A stretch of 64,000 bases of DNA from Galaxea fascicularis. Its lineage: Eukaryota > Cnidaria > Anthozoa > Scleractinia > Euphylliidae. The notes beneath the pieces were generated by a model, which worked only from the letters and a program-made list of their open reading frames with translations, made no database searches and was not told the origin of the DNA. Shown here one piece after another: positions 50,801-60,893 of the stretch. Within the stretch, counting starts at the first letter, position 1; each line of letters begins with the position of its first letter. The DNA lies in contig OX419341.1 of the NCBI GenBank assembly GCA_948470475.1, positions 3,665,513 through 3,729,512 of the forward strand. Reading direction: 5' to 3'. The translations under genes and the position numbers were made by a program.

Positions 50801-53800
50801 TACAAGATTTCTGTCCATTAAATACTCCAATTACTCGACTTCTCGATGGATTTCGTCTTAACTAGTTTCACCTTCATCCCTGTCAGCCTCAACCTTTGGT
50901 ATAAGAACACTTGGTTCTTCCTAAAATAACTGTGTGCTATTTAGCAGAGGTGAATTTCAAGTGAATGTCGAAAGTAATTCGCGTTTGCTCCGGTTTTGCT
51001 TCACTTCTCTCTGTGATTGGTTGACAGAATTCGCGCCACTTTCTCAGCCAATGAGAAGGAAAACCAAAACCAATCACAAGTTGCACACCGCACACGTGTA
51101 TTTTCCCGCGCTTGGCGTGGGTTGCATGTATCTTCTTTCTGATTGGTTCGCTGAGCTGTCTTCATCTCTTGTGATTGGTTAGAGTAATCGCTTTGGTTTG
51201 GGTTTGAAAAGCACTCTAAAACGTGTAATTTTAAATTAAGTCAATGTTGCTTGTTTGTGTTTAGAGAAAACATGTATCAGGAGCATCTCCATAAAGTTAC
51301 ACAAGACAGTGAGCATCAGCGGCAAAGGAGAGATGACATCATTAAAAACCTGAAGACACAACTCTCAAGTACTGAAGGAGAAATGCAAAAGTCGCGTGCA
51401 AAACATGACACTGAGAAGTATGTGTTTGGTAAAGCGCTGTTGAACTGATCGGAAACCGTGCTATTTATGCAAAATTTTGTTATGAGTATCGTTATGATTG
51501 CGATTATGATTACATGTCTGTGTACAGTATATGCCAGTAGTGTCCCATACTTTTTAGAGTTGAAAATAAAATATTTGACATGTTAATTAAAGTTTTTTAA
51601 CGCCACAGTTCACATTTTAGTTGTTTGGAACTTGTAAATTAGACTTTATTGTGCTGAATATATTTTGTTCTCGTTTTTCGTTTAATTGCAAACTGGGTTG
51701 CCTGTGTTGAACTCTCCAATTAGAACAGACATTTAAGGCGCCGGGATCTTTATGTCCCGGATTCCTTCACATCCTACTTCTACTTTGATGATGGAGTTTT
51801 CTTTTTTTTGAAATACAATGATCGCTGTCCTTATAATTCTACAGGAAGACTTTCCTTGATCTTCAGAGCCAACATGAAGGCCTGATTGCACAATTCCAAG
51901 AACTGCTTCAGAACTACGATACAATTATGAACAATGCCAAGGTAATGCACCACGATCGTCTACCCCAGTACACGTGAAACTGTGTTGCATTCCTAACTCT
52001 CTGGTGTTAGAGTGTTCTCGCGCCTAAGACTCGCGTGTAAGAGTCTTCCCGCGTGTCAGAAGATGACTGCAATCGTGGACTAATTTCCATAGTCTTCGAA
52101 AAAAAAAAGCACCGTTGCCAGTGTTAAATGCGTCTTGTTTCCCGCCCTTGACCCTCAACAATACGTCAACAATGTTGACGAACTGGCTTTTGTCAAGGAT
52201 TGAGTTGCGGCACAGGAAACCTTTCATTAAACACTCAAGGCAGTTTTTCTTTCGATCCATCGCCTTTGTCGCGGTATAGAGGAAAATCGACTGTTCACAT
52301 CTTTGCGGAACATAACAAGACATAACATAAGCGAAATTATCTTCTATAATGCTGAATTTAAAGTACAGAAGTACAATTTGAATGTATTAATTATGCACTA
52401 ATCAATTGAAATACCGAACCCCCTCTGCCCCCACCCCCCCCCCTCCTCCGGGACAGGGTGGGGATTTGACTTCATGTCATATCAAAATGTGACAAACCCC
52501 CACCCTATTGGGACACTTGAACTGGAAAACCCCGTTCTCACAAAGTAAATTGAACATGGAAAATCTTGAGGAATCCCCCACCCCCACGGGCAAAACATGC
52601 TGTCAAATCTGATCAAACACCCTTCTACCCCCCCCCCTCCTACCTTAGCCTGGGGTGGGGGGGGGTCGGGATTTCAGTTGATAAGTGCGTCATAACCCTG
52701 GTTTTGAGACAGAAAAATGATTTCTAAGTATTGTTACTCAAGAAAAAAAAGAATTGTTTGTAATAGATCTTTGCACTCTTCTTTTTCCATTCAAGGCGAG
52801 CAATTCTCAATTACAGCCCGCTGTATCATGCTACTGTTAGATTTTCATGTAAGCCAGGTAACGAAAACACCTTAAAATTAGTGAACCAACTGTAGCCGAA
52901 ACATCGTCTGAGTTTTGGTACAGATGTATGCACAATGAACATTATTAAGGTGTATTACTTTATTTTCAGGATCACGAAAAGGAAAAGTCAGATTTGCAAT
53001 TACATTTGAATGACTCTGAATGTCATCGCCAGAAGTTGAAGGAGGATATTGGCTTGAAGGAAGGAGAGATAGCGAATTTGAGAGAGAGGGTGTTCCAACA
53101 AGGAAATCTACAAGAACAGTTTTCAGTCCAGAAAACTCAAGTAAGACACAGCTTTAACTCCGTAATGTAAGGCAAGCTGCTGCTATGTACCTCTATTTTC
53201 ACTGGCGTCGTCCCAGGGAAAGGGACGTTTTTTGACATATGAAACACACAATTAACGTTGGTCTTGTCTCCTTTATCCATGGTTCGTACGGGCCTGGAAA
53301 ACTCCTTTAAAAACTGCTTGGTCTTTGAAAACTGCTTGAATTTGTAGGTGCAGTGCTTGAATGTTACGAATAAGTTCTTGAATACTTGAGACTAAAGCAA
53401 AATAAGTTCATTTTCACATCAAAAGATGAAAAAGATTGTATCTCAACAGCCGAGACATGCTTTCGAAGTCTCAAAAAAGGCAAAGCCTTTATATCAGGAA
53501 AATTCATTGTTTCTTATCCAAAATATCTAAGCAACCGCGCCTTCCAATGGGGTTTCCCAATTGTATTGTGAAACCCCCATCCAAGCAAACAAAGCCACAA
53601 GGGAAATGTAGCTTGACGCGTCGCTCGAAGCGTGAAATTTATTCAACTTTGGCGCTCTTCATTTTATTATCAAATGAATTCAAAAAGTCAAAGAGGAAAC
53701 TGCATATATATAATCGGCAGTGGGAACGTAATTACCTCTGCAAAGGTTGGGTGACTGCGTTCAAAGGTGACAGGAAAATGGCCTTATGCAAATGCGATGA

Positions 53801-54746
53801 TCGGATGGACTCCTTGAATTTTGTGGTAAAGTCCTGGAAAAGTCCTTGAATAAAAGTTCTTTTCACCTGTATGAACCATGTTATCTCCACACGTAAAACT
53901 TGGAGGGGGCGTGGTAGAACCCACATTTTGGTCGCAAATAGAGGGAAGGCAGATCCAGATGTTGTGGCCCGACCCACATCTAAGAGTTGAATGGAAAATG
54001 GGCGATGTGCTGACCACCTGACCCTGCAAAAGCCTCCGTTTTAGAAAGCAACGGTGGCTGGTGTGCCTGTGCTGTTACCAGAAACCGAAAGGATTTAATA
54101 GTATTACTTAGTTGAATTGTTGTTGCTGGTGATGGTGATGGCGATGATAAGGATATTGATGATGCTTTATTTTTCATTGCAGCTTGAGGTATACAGAGCA
54201 GACTTCCAAGTCGAGCGTGAGGCCAGAGAGAAACAACACGAAGAAATACTTCGTCTTCGGGAACAAATCCATCAACTTCAACAGGAAAACCAACATTACC
54301 AAGACGAGATGGACAGACTCGGCAACTCATCAATGGCCGAGATGCAGCGAAGGCATGGCAGCTTCGTTCCAGAGCAGCAGGATCCCCAACAACCACGAGG
54401 ATGGTTCGACATGTTTCCCGCAGGACTTTTCCCCCGAGGGGGCTCGGAAATGCCGGAAGGTCTGAGAAATCCTGAGGGTCACATGCACGGAGGACAGCAA
54501 TTTCCCGAGCGTGAACAGATGGGGAGTGGAATGCAGGTGCACCAGACGGGAGGTGTGGCGGAAGAAGATTGGGAATGCCCGCATTGTCGTCGTACGTTTC
54601 CAGATTTTGATAATCTTCAGATACATGCTGTGGCATGCAGTGGAGCTCAACCTCCTCCCGATCACCAGTGTCCGAAATGCATGAATGTGTTCCCCGACTA
54701 CGATACACTGGCGATTCACGTTGAAGAGTGTTTGGAAACGGATTAA
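38889..54746 (+). CDS. Optineurin/NEMO-family ubiquitin-binding adaptor
   Basis: Thirteen exons: 38889-39188, 39568-39936, 40550-40951, 41362-41562, 42093-42251, 42736-42996, 44749-44904, 45296-45594, 46363-46575, 51265-51417, 51845-51941, 52970-53140, 54183-54746; 1114 aa, all in frame. Residues 29-32 (YVLV, after a Ser-rich stretch and before Asp) form a candidate LC3-interacting motif. About 77-150 match the NEMO/optineurin N-terminal coiled coil (ENEELKGVLLQNNKRLE; DHAKVVVKQLRENNASL). Most of 150-927 is coiled coil. Residues 928-945 are the UBAN ubiquitin-binding motif (LEVYRADFQVEREAREK), followed by SMAEMQRRHG as in optineurin. Two CCHC fingers end it: Cys1059/1062, His1075, Cys1079 and Cys1090/1093, His1106, Cys1110. 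Likely a cytosolic scaffold linking ubiquitin chains to NF-kB signalling or selective autophagy. It is about twice the length of human optineurin. The start has a good context (AACCATGG). Confidence 0.9.
41738..42012. repeat. Possible MITE with poly-C tract, in intron 4
   Basis: CATGGGTGCTTGTCGG on the left and TATGACAAGCACCCTG on the right are inverted relatives about 250 bases apart, with a C(20) run at about 41967-41986 just inside the right end. This fits a small DNA element in the optineurin-like intron. No target duplication was identified. Confidence 0.4.
43083..44255 (-). mobile_element. LINE (CR1/Jockey-type) reverse transcriptase, 3' part
   Basis: On the minus strand, from about 44255 down to 43377, the frame encodes the end of a reverse transcriptase: WLNANKLTINAKKSNFVIF, then FLGVLIDKNLTWKYHI, then SLIFPYTYYGIAVWG and TYNTRFSDAGN. 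The frame is open for at least 266 codons, so the copy is young. It is cut off 5' of the palm domain. A (GAATT)n microsatellite at 43085-43115 forms the 3' tail. It lies antisense in intron 6 of the optineurin-like gene. Confidence 0.85.
45616..45846 (-). mobile_element. tRNA-derived SINE (family A), intron 8
   Basis: Shares colinear sequence with 49549-49816: CAAGTCTCAAATCTTT at the tail, GGGGAGACTGTCAAATCA, GAGGGGAAAACCGGAG, GGAGAAAAACCTC, GAACCAACAAACTC and the head TGCGCTCTCACCACTGCGCC. Read on the minus strand the head GGCGCAGTGGTGAGAGCGCA is a tRNA A-box region. The B-box part seen in the 49.7 kb copy is deleted here. Confidence 0.75.
46636..46795. repeat. GC palindrome followed by CCGA/CCGT array
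   Basis: GGAGCTCCGCGCGCGCC and GGCGCGCGCGCGCGGAGC make a GC-rich hairpin at 46636-46671. After about 60 bases, a run of CGACCGACCGACCGTC units follows at 46734-46790, ending in CGTACGTACGT. The hairpin and array look like the end of one interspersed repeat. Confidence 0.65.
47005..47180. repeat. Short tandem repeat, ~54 bp units
   Basis: GAGTATCAGTGACAAACAGC with GGGAGAAA recurs at about 47007 and 47062, and shorter versions (GGGAGAAAGAA, GAGTAAACAGGCTGAAT) continue to about 47180. The + strand frame encodes Lys/Glu/Arg-rich segments (DKQREKEQERARVNRQ), broken by stops. A decayed minisatellite or coding repeat. Confidence 0.55.
47491..48600. repeat. Imperfect tandem duplication, two ~500-580 bp units
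   Basis: Units 47491-47990 and 48017-48595 share GTGTGAAATGACSGCT, GCGTTCGGAGTGATT, ACTCCTGTTTTGT/ATTCCTGTTTTGT, TTTTTTCCAAATGTTTTCTA, TTGAAGAAAAGCCAA and GAAATGCCRGCAATAT in the same order. Several matching frames (CFFQMFSTQYFI versus CFFQMFSIQYFI) show that the unit once had, or mimics, coding sequence. Origin unknown. Confidence 0.7.
49549..49816 (-). mobile_element. tRNA-derived SINE (family A), most complete copy
   Basis: Read on the minus strand: tRNA-like head GGTGCAGTGGTGAGAGCGCT (A box), then GAGTTCGATTCCCGC (B box, close to GGTTCGANTCC), a body with GGTTCTATACTCAGC and TTTTTCTCCGGCTAG, and a tail GACTTAAATAAAG. It shares tail and body with the 45.6 kb copy. The RNA polymerase III promoter boxes are intact enough to identify the ancestry. 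Confidence 0.8.
52424..52672. repeat. C- and G-run cluster in intron 11
   Basis: CCCCCACCCCCCCCCCTCC near 52430, CCCCCACCCCCACGGG near 52576 and CCCCCCCCCTCC plus GGGGTGGGGGGGGGTC near 52630-52670. The C-rich left and G-rich right parts could pair. Low-complexity sequence with no gene. Confidence 0.5.
53278..53880. mobile_element. DNA element with CATGGTTCRTAC ends, intron 12
   Basis: The left end CATGGTTCGTACGGG and the right end CCTGTATGAACCATG are inverted repeats. TTATC is present directly on both sides (53273-53277 and 53881-53885). About 603 bp. Internal repeats of AAACTGCTTG and CCTTGAAT-type phrases are present, and no transposase frame is found. It is non-autonomous and lies just before the last optineurin-like exon. 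Confidence 0.7.
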
Positions 54747-55109
54747 CGCGGTGCTGTACTCACTCCGGCATTCAGCTCTATGATGACCTTTGATCAGCTG
54801 AACCAACTATTAACGTTTGGACAAGCAAACAAATTAAGGTGGCTCCAGTCACCAAACTGACTCCAGGTTTTCCTTACCGACCTTAGTATCTTTTTAGAGC
54901 GACAACTAACATAGGACGACATTACTCGTGCCTTTGTATCTACCCCTGAAGTTAGCTGTTCTGGTCACTTCTAGTTCTCTGTAAGATACTCCTCCTCTTG
55001 TCAAAACTAGTCCATGGTTTGCTTTCTTTCTTGTAGCTTGACATCAAAGTGTGATGAGCTGTTCTTCTTTTCCATTCCTGTGAAACAGGTGTCGATAAGC
55101 AGCATTATT

Positions 55110-55115
55110 AATAAA
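55110..55115 (+). terminator. Poly(A) signal of the optineurin-like gene
   Basis: AATAAA about 364 bases after the stop codon, followed by a T-rich stretch (GCTGTCTCACTTGATT). It marks the likely transcript end. Confidence 0.5.
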
Positions 55116-56325
55116 GCTGTCTCACTTGATTCAGCTGAATAGGGTGGACATTTCGTTAAATCAAGGTAATGGAAACCAAAACTATGCGTAGCTATGAATG
55201 CATGCCTGATAAGTTATTTCTTTTAAAACTGATCGAGTTCATCAAGGCTTTTGTCTCAGTATCAGGCTGGAACAAAACTTGGGTCACTTTATTGAGTGGG
55301 AAACGTTTCCTAAAGAGATACACTTGTATGTTAGACAACAATTTATCCTCTGGCTAAAGGTATCACGAGATGTATCACTTAAGTGCTGTAGTTGTGTGTT
55401 ATAAACCAATAGATTGTGTTTTTGCTCTCTCTGTTTGGCTGTTCAAACTCCGGACAGTATTTGGCATTCACCCCTCCCGGTAGGGCCCTTGGCTTGTAGC
55501 AGAGGGGGCAAGCAAGCTGGCATGTATGTCCAAAACGTGTCAATCTTTGAAGAACTTAGTGTACGCTTGCCTGGGAAGAATAGGTCGTGCTTTCTTCGAA
55601 TATATCTACGTATCTTATGTAACACCTTAGTAGCATCTGTCTAAATAAGAGATGCATGTGAGAAATGAACTCAAATCAAAGGTTTGTAAAGGTTAATTCG
55701 GCCTCTATATCAACGTTCCATCTAAGCTTCGAATTGAAGTCGTTTCAAGCACATGCACTATGTAAACGTTCCACATTTTAGGTTAGGTTATTTTAAGCTC
55801 TATATTACTGAGACCTCTATCTTATCTCGAAATTTTTTGGTTGCTGTGGCATCAGCAGGCACATTAGTTTTCTTAATTTTTCATGGGTACCTGTGGAAAC
55901 GTTTTCGTTTGTCAAATACTGATGTTACGTAAACAAGACAACAGAAGTATGCTTATTATATCTTGACTTTGCTATCGACGTCATAAAAAAGCATTGGTGA
56001 AGTAAATAAACCCGCCACTAACAATTTCAAAATTTGTCTCGAGTGTTCTTTGTGATACTAAAATTCGCCTCTCACGTTTCTTTATCTCTTTTCCTTCTAT
56101 CGGATTCTTAGCACCTCTCCACTAAAGGCCGTGACAAATTACTGAACGCTGATTGGCTGAGACAGGGAGTATTGTTTCTTAATCAATGGCATTTTTGGTA
56201 ATCATTTTTAGTAATCGAACTTTTTTGCCAGGACTTTGCAGTAACTGATTGATAACAAAATGTCATTGAATCGATTGCTTAGTTAAATTTGATTATGTAC
56301 TTGCACGTAGCGGGCTTCCCAGATA
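55116..56325. other. Intergenic, no gene seen
   Basis: Frames of 60-76 codons appear on both strands, but none carries a recognisable domain or a credible splice pattern. Nothing else is supported. Confidence 0.5.
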
Positions 56326-57491
56326 TTAGGGACGGACCATGAGAAAAGTGATGGGGGGGGGGGGGATTTTCAGCTGGTACGAATTTTTTTTTCGCGCAGT
56401 GCTTGTGCAGGAATTTTTTTTTCAGGTGAAACCCCCTGCACGAATTTTTTTTTTTAGACAACTATTGCTTTTTTTTAACAGTGAAATCTTGATTCATTAT
56501 CTATGTTTTTGTGATTTATAAATTATTCTACACTCACAACAGATCAAAGGATACAGGCCACTTTTTAATTCAAAATCTTTTCAAAAATGTACACACAGCA
56601 GGGGCGTAGCCATCCTTTTTGTATGGAGGGGTTCCTAATGTATATTGCTTACCCGATTGACAATCGAGTGCCAGAGGCGCTTTTTAGTAGGCGGGTCCGG
56701 GGGCATGCTACCCCGGAAAATTTTTGAATTTTGGGTTTTCAGAAATGGCGTTTCCTTGATTTTGAGCACAAATTTCCAATAACTTCAGCGTTTAACGTAG
56801 TTAGCATTTCTAAGGGGATTGTAAATATCGCTTCCTGGAGAGATGGACCGTCATAGAATTAAAAATGGGTAAAATAACAGTTAGTTAACATATTACATAC
56901 TTCATCAAATGCTGTATAAAATTGTGATATAGCGTGCGATGCATTTTTAAATTGATTTTCTTTTATTCTTCTTCAAAGACGAAAATCTCGTCTAGCGGAA
57001 TTTCTAAAGGGGGTTTCCGATACGTTTTTCCTCTTGAGATAATATTCATTCTCATAACCCAAAAGGGGGATTCCAGAACCCCTGGAACCCTCCCCTGGCT
57101 ACGCCCCTGCACAGTGAGAGAGGAGGAAGCCACTTGGAGTGGACGGCTTCCCTGTACATTTTTGCAGTCCCTGCCCTCTGGAATTCCCCTCCCACAGCCC
57201 ATCATAATGATGCCATGCTCCATTCACCAACACAGCCCCTCTGTAGTGCCCTCCACTCCAGAATGTTAATCCAAGAATATTTTGAATAAGAATTATTTTT
57301 AATAGACACTGGCAAATATTATATAATTATTAAATAAAAGTCACAATTGGACCTTCCTCCTGCATGAATTTTTTTTCTTTACCTTCTTTGCGTGAATTTT
57401 TTTTCTTGGCATTTTCCCTTGCATGATTTTTTTTTTGGTTTTTTCCCCACCCACCCCCCCCCCATCACTTTTCTAATGGTCCGTCCCTTAA
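56326..57491. mobile_element. 1.17 kb inverted-repeat element, host of a nested one
   Basis: The left end TTAGGGACGGACCATGAGAA leads into a G(13) run. The right end in reverse complement reads TAAGGGACGGACCATTAGAA and likewise leads to a G run after AAGTGATG. So the two ends match over about 35 bases, including the homopolymer. Both flanks have several copies of GAATTTTTTTT on the inside. A second element (56599-57109) sits within it. Confidence 0.75.
56599..57109. mobile_element. Nested DNA element (CAGGGGCGTAGCCA ends)
   Basis: The left tip CAGGGGCGTAGCCA and the right tip TGGCTACGCCCCTG are perfect 14 bp inverted repeats. CACAG is present directly on both sides (56594-56598 and 57110-57114). 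About 511 bp with no transposase. It lies wholly inside the larger inverted-repeat element, so it inserted later. Confidence 0.8.
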
Positions 57492-57499
57492 TACTCGCG

Positions 57500-58481
57500 T
57501 AATGATTGATCCCTAATATTACCTGGCCCCGTGAGATTGCCTGTACTTATCATCTTTGTTAAGGATCCATGTATGGCTGACTTTTCAGGAAAGTGCAAAA
57601 TGTGAACAGTAATATCAGCCATCCGTTTGGCAAGAAGATGGGAAAGATTCTTTCGTAGAAGCTAAACCAAGATCACGCAGAATTTGAAACAAGGTTTAAA
57701 ATGAGGCAGGCAGGAAAAGATCTTCCAATTTCTGAACCGATTTTCTTAGAAAATGATTGCTTGACGAAAAAGTTAACCAGCCAAAATGTTAGATCGGAGG
57801 AATTTCTGAAATTATTGGTATACAAAGGCACACAGTAGCTAACATGATGTTTTGCCCTTTTCAGAGGTAGTTTCTCGTGTCCAAAACCTTGGCAAGTTTT
57901 CAGCTTGGATTAGCGCAGAGTGACAAAGCGTACAGCTTTGCAAACACACAAAAGAATCGTTTTGTCGGTATTTAAAGAAATTAATAGGGAGTACCAGAGC
58001 GTTGCATTGGAAACAAATGAAAGTGAAAGTATTCCATATGCTGTGAATTTCACTTTTTATTTTTAAAATTGTAAACACACACTCTTAAGATTTTATCATT
58101 CTTCTATGGGGTAAAGCAGGCATATCTTAGGTTAATTCCGTGAGGCTTATGAGCCATTACTCGCACGTAAGGACTCTTTCATTAGCAACTGTGTGTCGCC
58201 TTCATTGATAAAACAGACTACCGACTGTTTGGTTCTTAGGGCGGAAGAAAGCCAACCCTGAACACGAGCTACAGAGGGAGTCTTTATATTCATTATTATA
58301 TTCGCTACACACACACACAAAAAAAATAAATAGTTGCGGCTTTAACTGTTGGCGAAGGAAAGTAGAGTTTTAAAACAGCCTAGAGGTCCTGTAGCTTAAA
58401 GAAATGATTGTCTTAGCGATCTCAGTTTGCCGGAAAACTCCTTACTCTTTCAAAAGTGTTTTCCGCCGTCAGTTAGAAAAA
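57500..58481. other. Intergenic, no gene seen
   Basis: Only short frames; a (CA)n run is at about 58308. Neither strand shows a domain I recognise. Confidence 0.45.
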
Positions 58482-58484
58482 TAA

Positions 58485-58878
58485 GGCCCAGTTCAAACGT
58501 CGAACTTTTCATGCGCCAAATCAAATACCTATTTGGGTCGACCCAAATAAATTAAAATTCGACGTTGGTTCAGACGTCGAATTAAATGCGTCGAATTATA
58601 TGTGACTCTTGATGTTTTTCCGAAAATACATTGAAATAATCAGATAATTGATGCATTAGATTCGGCGCATGAGAAGTTCGACGTTTGAATCAATTAAATT
58701 CGACGAATTTGATTTGGGTCGACCCAACTATTGAATTCGACTGAGCCGGTCGAATTTAATAGTTGGGTCGACCCAAATCAAATTCGTCGAATTTAATTGA
58801 TTTAAACGTCGAACTTCTCATGTGCCGAATCAAATGATTTGATTCGGCGCATGAAAAGTTCGACGTTTGAACCGGGCC
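58485..58878. mobile_element. Harbinger-type MITE with TAA target duplication
   Basis: The left end GGCCCAGTTCAAACGTCGAA and the right end (reverse complement GGCCCGGTTCAAACGTCGAA) match for about 40 bases, and TAA lies directly on both sides (58482-58484 and 58879-58881), as in PIF/Harbinger elements. About 394 bp. The interior is made of further nested inverted repeats around GGGTCGACCCAA and AAATTCGTCGAATTT, so the transcript would fold into several hairpins. Confidence 0.75.
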
Positions 58879-59022
58879 TAAGTAATTAATTTCCAAAACG
58901 AACCTTGTTACTCGGGCTTCCTGTGGAAGGCCCGAGTCTATATCTGTCGTCCGTTTTTCTTTTTTTTTCTTTTTTTTTTCGTTGTTTTCCACAAACCTCA
59001 TTTCCGGCGTATTTGCGCAGGC

Positions 59023-59253
59023 GCTAACGAAGAGCCTGTAAAACCCGGTAAAAACCTGTTTACGTTTTGTTTACGCTTGTCTTCTCTGTTGAAAAGCAAG
59101 GCACAAAGCAACTGTGGTTTTCTCGACGGATTTTCAAAGGAAAAAGTTGACATGTGTACAGCTAAGGCAAACGGTGTCGAATCCAATAAACTCAAACCAC
59201 TTCCAAACGCACAAGCCGTTCGCGGTAGACCCACACTAAATGATGATGGTGAG
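59023..59253 (+). pseudogene. Left part of an open frame split by a foldback insertion
   Basis: An open frame follows an acceptor-like TTTGCGCAG at 59022 and runs GANEEPVKPGKN through KANGVESNKLKPLPN to GRPTLNDDGE at the insertion site. The target copy GGTGAG (59248-59253) ends it. Its continuation is 60894-61319, which is in the same frame once the inserted element and one target copy are set aside. I do not recognise the protein. It precedes a decayed C76-like protease frame and may be part of the same large element. Confidence 0.5.
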
Positions 59254-60887
59254 TTATGGCGCGCCTTTCCAGTCAATTTTCAAACAACCTTAATATACTA
59301 TACATCCATTACATTTCTGTGCCATATTTTTTATTTCCCTTCTGTATATTTTTTATTTTGCGCCTTTATTTTTCATTTTGCTTCTATATTTTTTTTTGTC
59401 TCTTCCCATTAATTTTTATATACGTGTTTAGTTCATCTATTTTTTTATTTTGCTCTCTTTATTTTATATGCGTTCTATATTTTTTATATTTAATCCATAT
59501 TTTTTTTTCGTTCCGAGTGGGATTTTTTATTGTCGTTCTAATTAGTATGCAACGTGATCACATGACCGCGATGCACTTATTCCATTCCTCCATTTGGCTT
59601 TCGGTCATATGGAGGAAGAACTGTCTACTTCTTGTCGTGCGGCTGCGGATGCCTTAGAGATTTTAAGTAATTTGAGACCTGGTTTTACGAGAAATGTTAT
59701 ACCTCAGATGAATTCAACGGCACTCTCTGTCAGTCAGCCAAATAACGAGGATCGCCAGGTGAAAAACGAGGAACTTCAGTCGAACGAACGCTCGACGTCG
59801 CTAGCTTCAAGCAGTTCTATTCAAGCTCGGCTTGCGACCCTCTTTCCGACAGTTGGCTCGAACCGAGGTAGTAGGAAAAGCACTAGTAGAAGACCAGCAA
59901 GGTCAAAGCAGAACATCAAGTCGACCAAAGGCCGCCCATCCAAGGCACTTTTTTACAAGGATCTAGTCCTTATTCCCAGTCCCAAGATCAACAAAGTGCC
60001 TAAACATACAACCCGACTTCAGTTAGAAGAGAGAGAACTTGTCTGCCACGAGTTTCCCTTTGACAAAAGCTGGGATGCAAATTCCCTCAAAGCTGCTATA
60101 TTGAATCGGTTTCCAAACCTTTTGCTATTTGAATATGTCAAGGTGGGGAACTTTCCGCTTGTGTTAAAAGTTAAGCTTAAACATTGTGTGACGTTTAATG
60201 CAATAACAATAATATCATTGTGGTTCAGTTTGCGCATTTGTTGTGGCTGCACTATAACTATAAATACACATTTATACTATTTTTCCAATAATTCACCCAC
60301 ATAAGAGGATACCTGCTGCAACCCGAGTAATGGACTTACAATGCTGGGCTATAGCCGACCAACGCTACTCGCTCTGACGCTCCTCGCCGCTGCCGAACGA
60401 GAAGACCTCTGGCATCCAGAGTGCCGTTGAATTCATCTGAGGTATAACATTTCTCGTAAAACCAGGTCTCAAATTACTTAAAATCTCTAAGGCATCCGCA
60501 GCCGCACGACAAGAAGTAGACAGTTCTTTCTTCATGTGACCGAAAGCCAAAATGGAGGAATGGAATAAGTGCATCGCGGTCATGTGATCACGTTGCATAC
60601 TAATTAGAACGACAATAAAAAATCCCACTCGGAACGAAAAAAATATGGATTAAATATAAAAAATATAGAACGCATATAAAATAAAGAGAGCAAAATAGAA
60701 AAATAGATGAACTAAACACGTATATAAAAATTAATGGGAAGAGATATGAAAAATATAGAAGCAAAATGAAAAATAAAGGCGCAAAATAAAAAATATACAG
60801 AAAGGAAATAAAAAATATAGCACAGAAATGTAATGGATGTATTGTATATTAAGGTTGTTTGAAAATTGACTGGAAAGGCGCGCCATA
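59254..60887. mobile_element. 1.63 kb foldback element with captured exon
   Basis: Arms of about 470 bp (59254-59725 and 60423-60887) are near-exact inverted repeats, tipped by TATGGCGCGCC and GGCGCGCCATA and flanked by direct GGTGAG copies (59248-59253 and 60888-60893). The arms are nearly identical, so the insertion is young or homogenised. The spacer of about 700 bp carries most of a coding exon (59609-60142), with the exon start lying in the left arm. No transposase is present. Confidence 0.85.
59609..60142 (+). CDS. Captured exon of a multicopy unknown protein
   Basis: An open frame of 178 codons starts at ATG (MEEELSTSCRAAADALEILS) and runs to a donor-like AAG|GTGGGG at 60142/60143. 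It has a Ser/Arg-rich middle (ATLFPTVGSNRGSRKSTSRR) and then ALFYKDLVLIPSPKINKVPK and FPFDKSWDANSLKAAILNRF. The LFP...KDL-x-LI-PSP...VP pattern resembles the N-terminal segment of animal multicopy predicted HECT/G2E3-like proteins that I recall from fish and cnidarians, a weak match. The start lies in the foldback arm, so the right arm carries an inverted copy of the first 40 codons. Confidence 0.45.
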
Positions 60888-60893
60888 GGTGAG

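Larger units (their letters stand above)
46576..51264 (+). other. Optineurin-like intron 9 (4.7 kb), repeat-filled
   Basis: The longest intron of the gene. It holds a GC-rich palindrome plus (CCGA)n array (46636-46795), a minisatellite-like stretch (47005-47180), a ~500 bp imperfect duplication (47491-48600) and a SINE (49549-49816). A palindrome-like GGTTT/AAACC background and several short open frames show no protein family. No nested gene is supported. Confidence 0.65.

Noticed and set aside
53980..54806. 242- and 158-codon minus-strand frames
   Set aside because: Both lie opposite the UBAN and zinc-finger exon and have no domain similarity.
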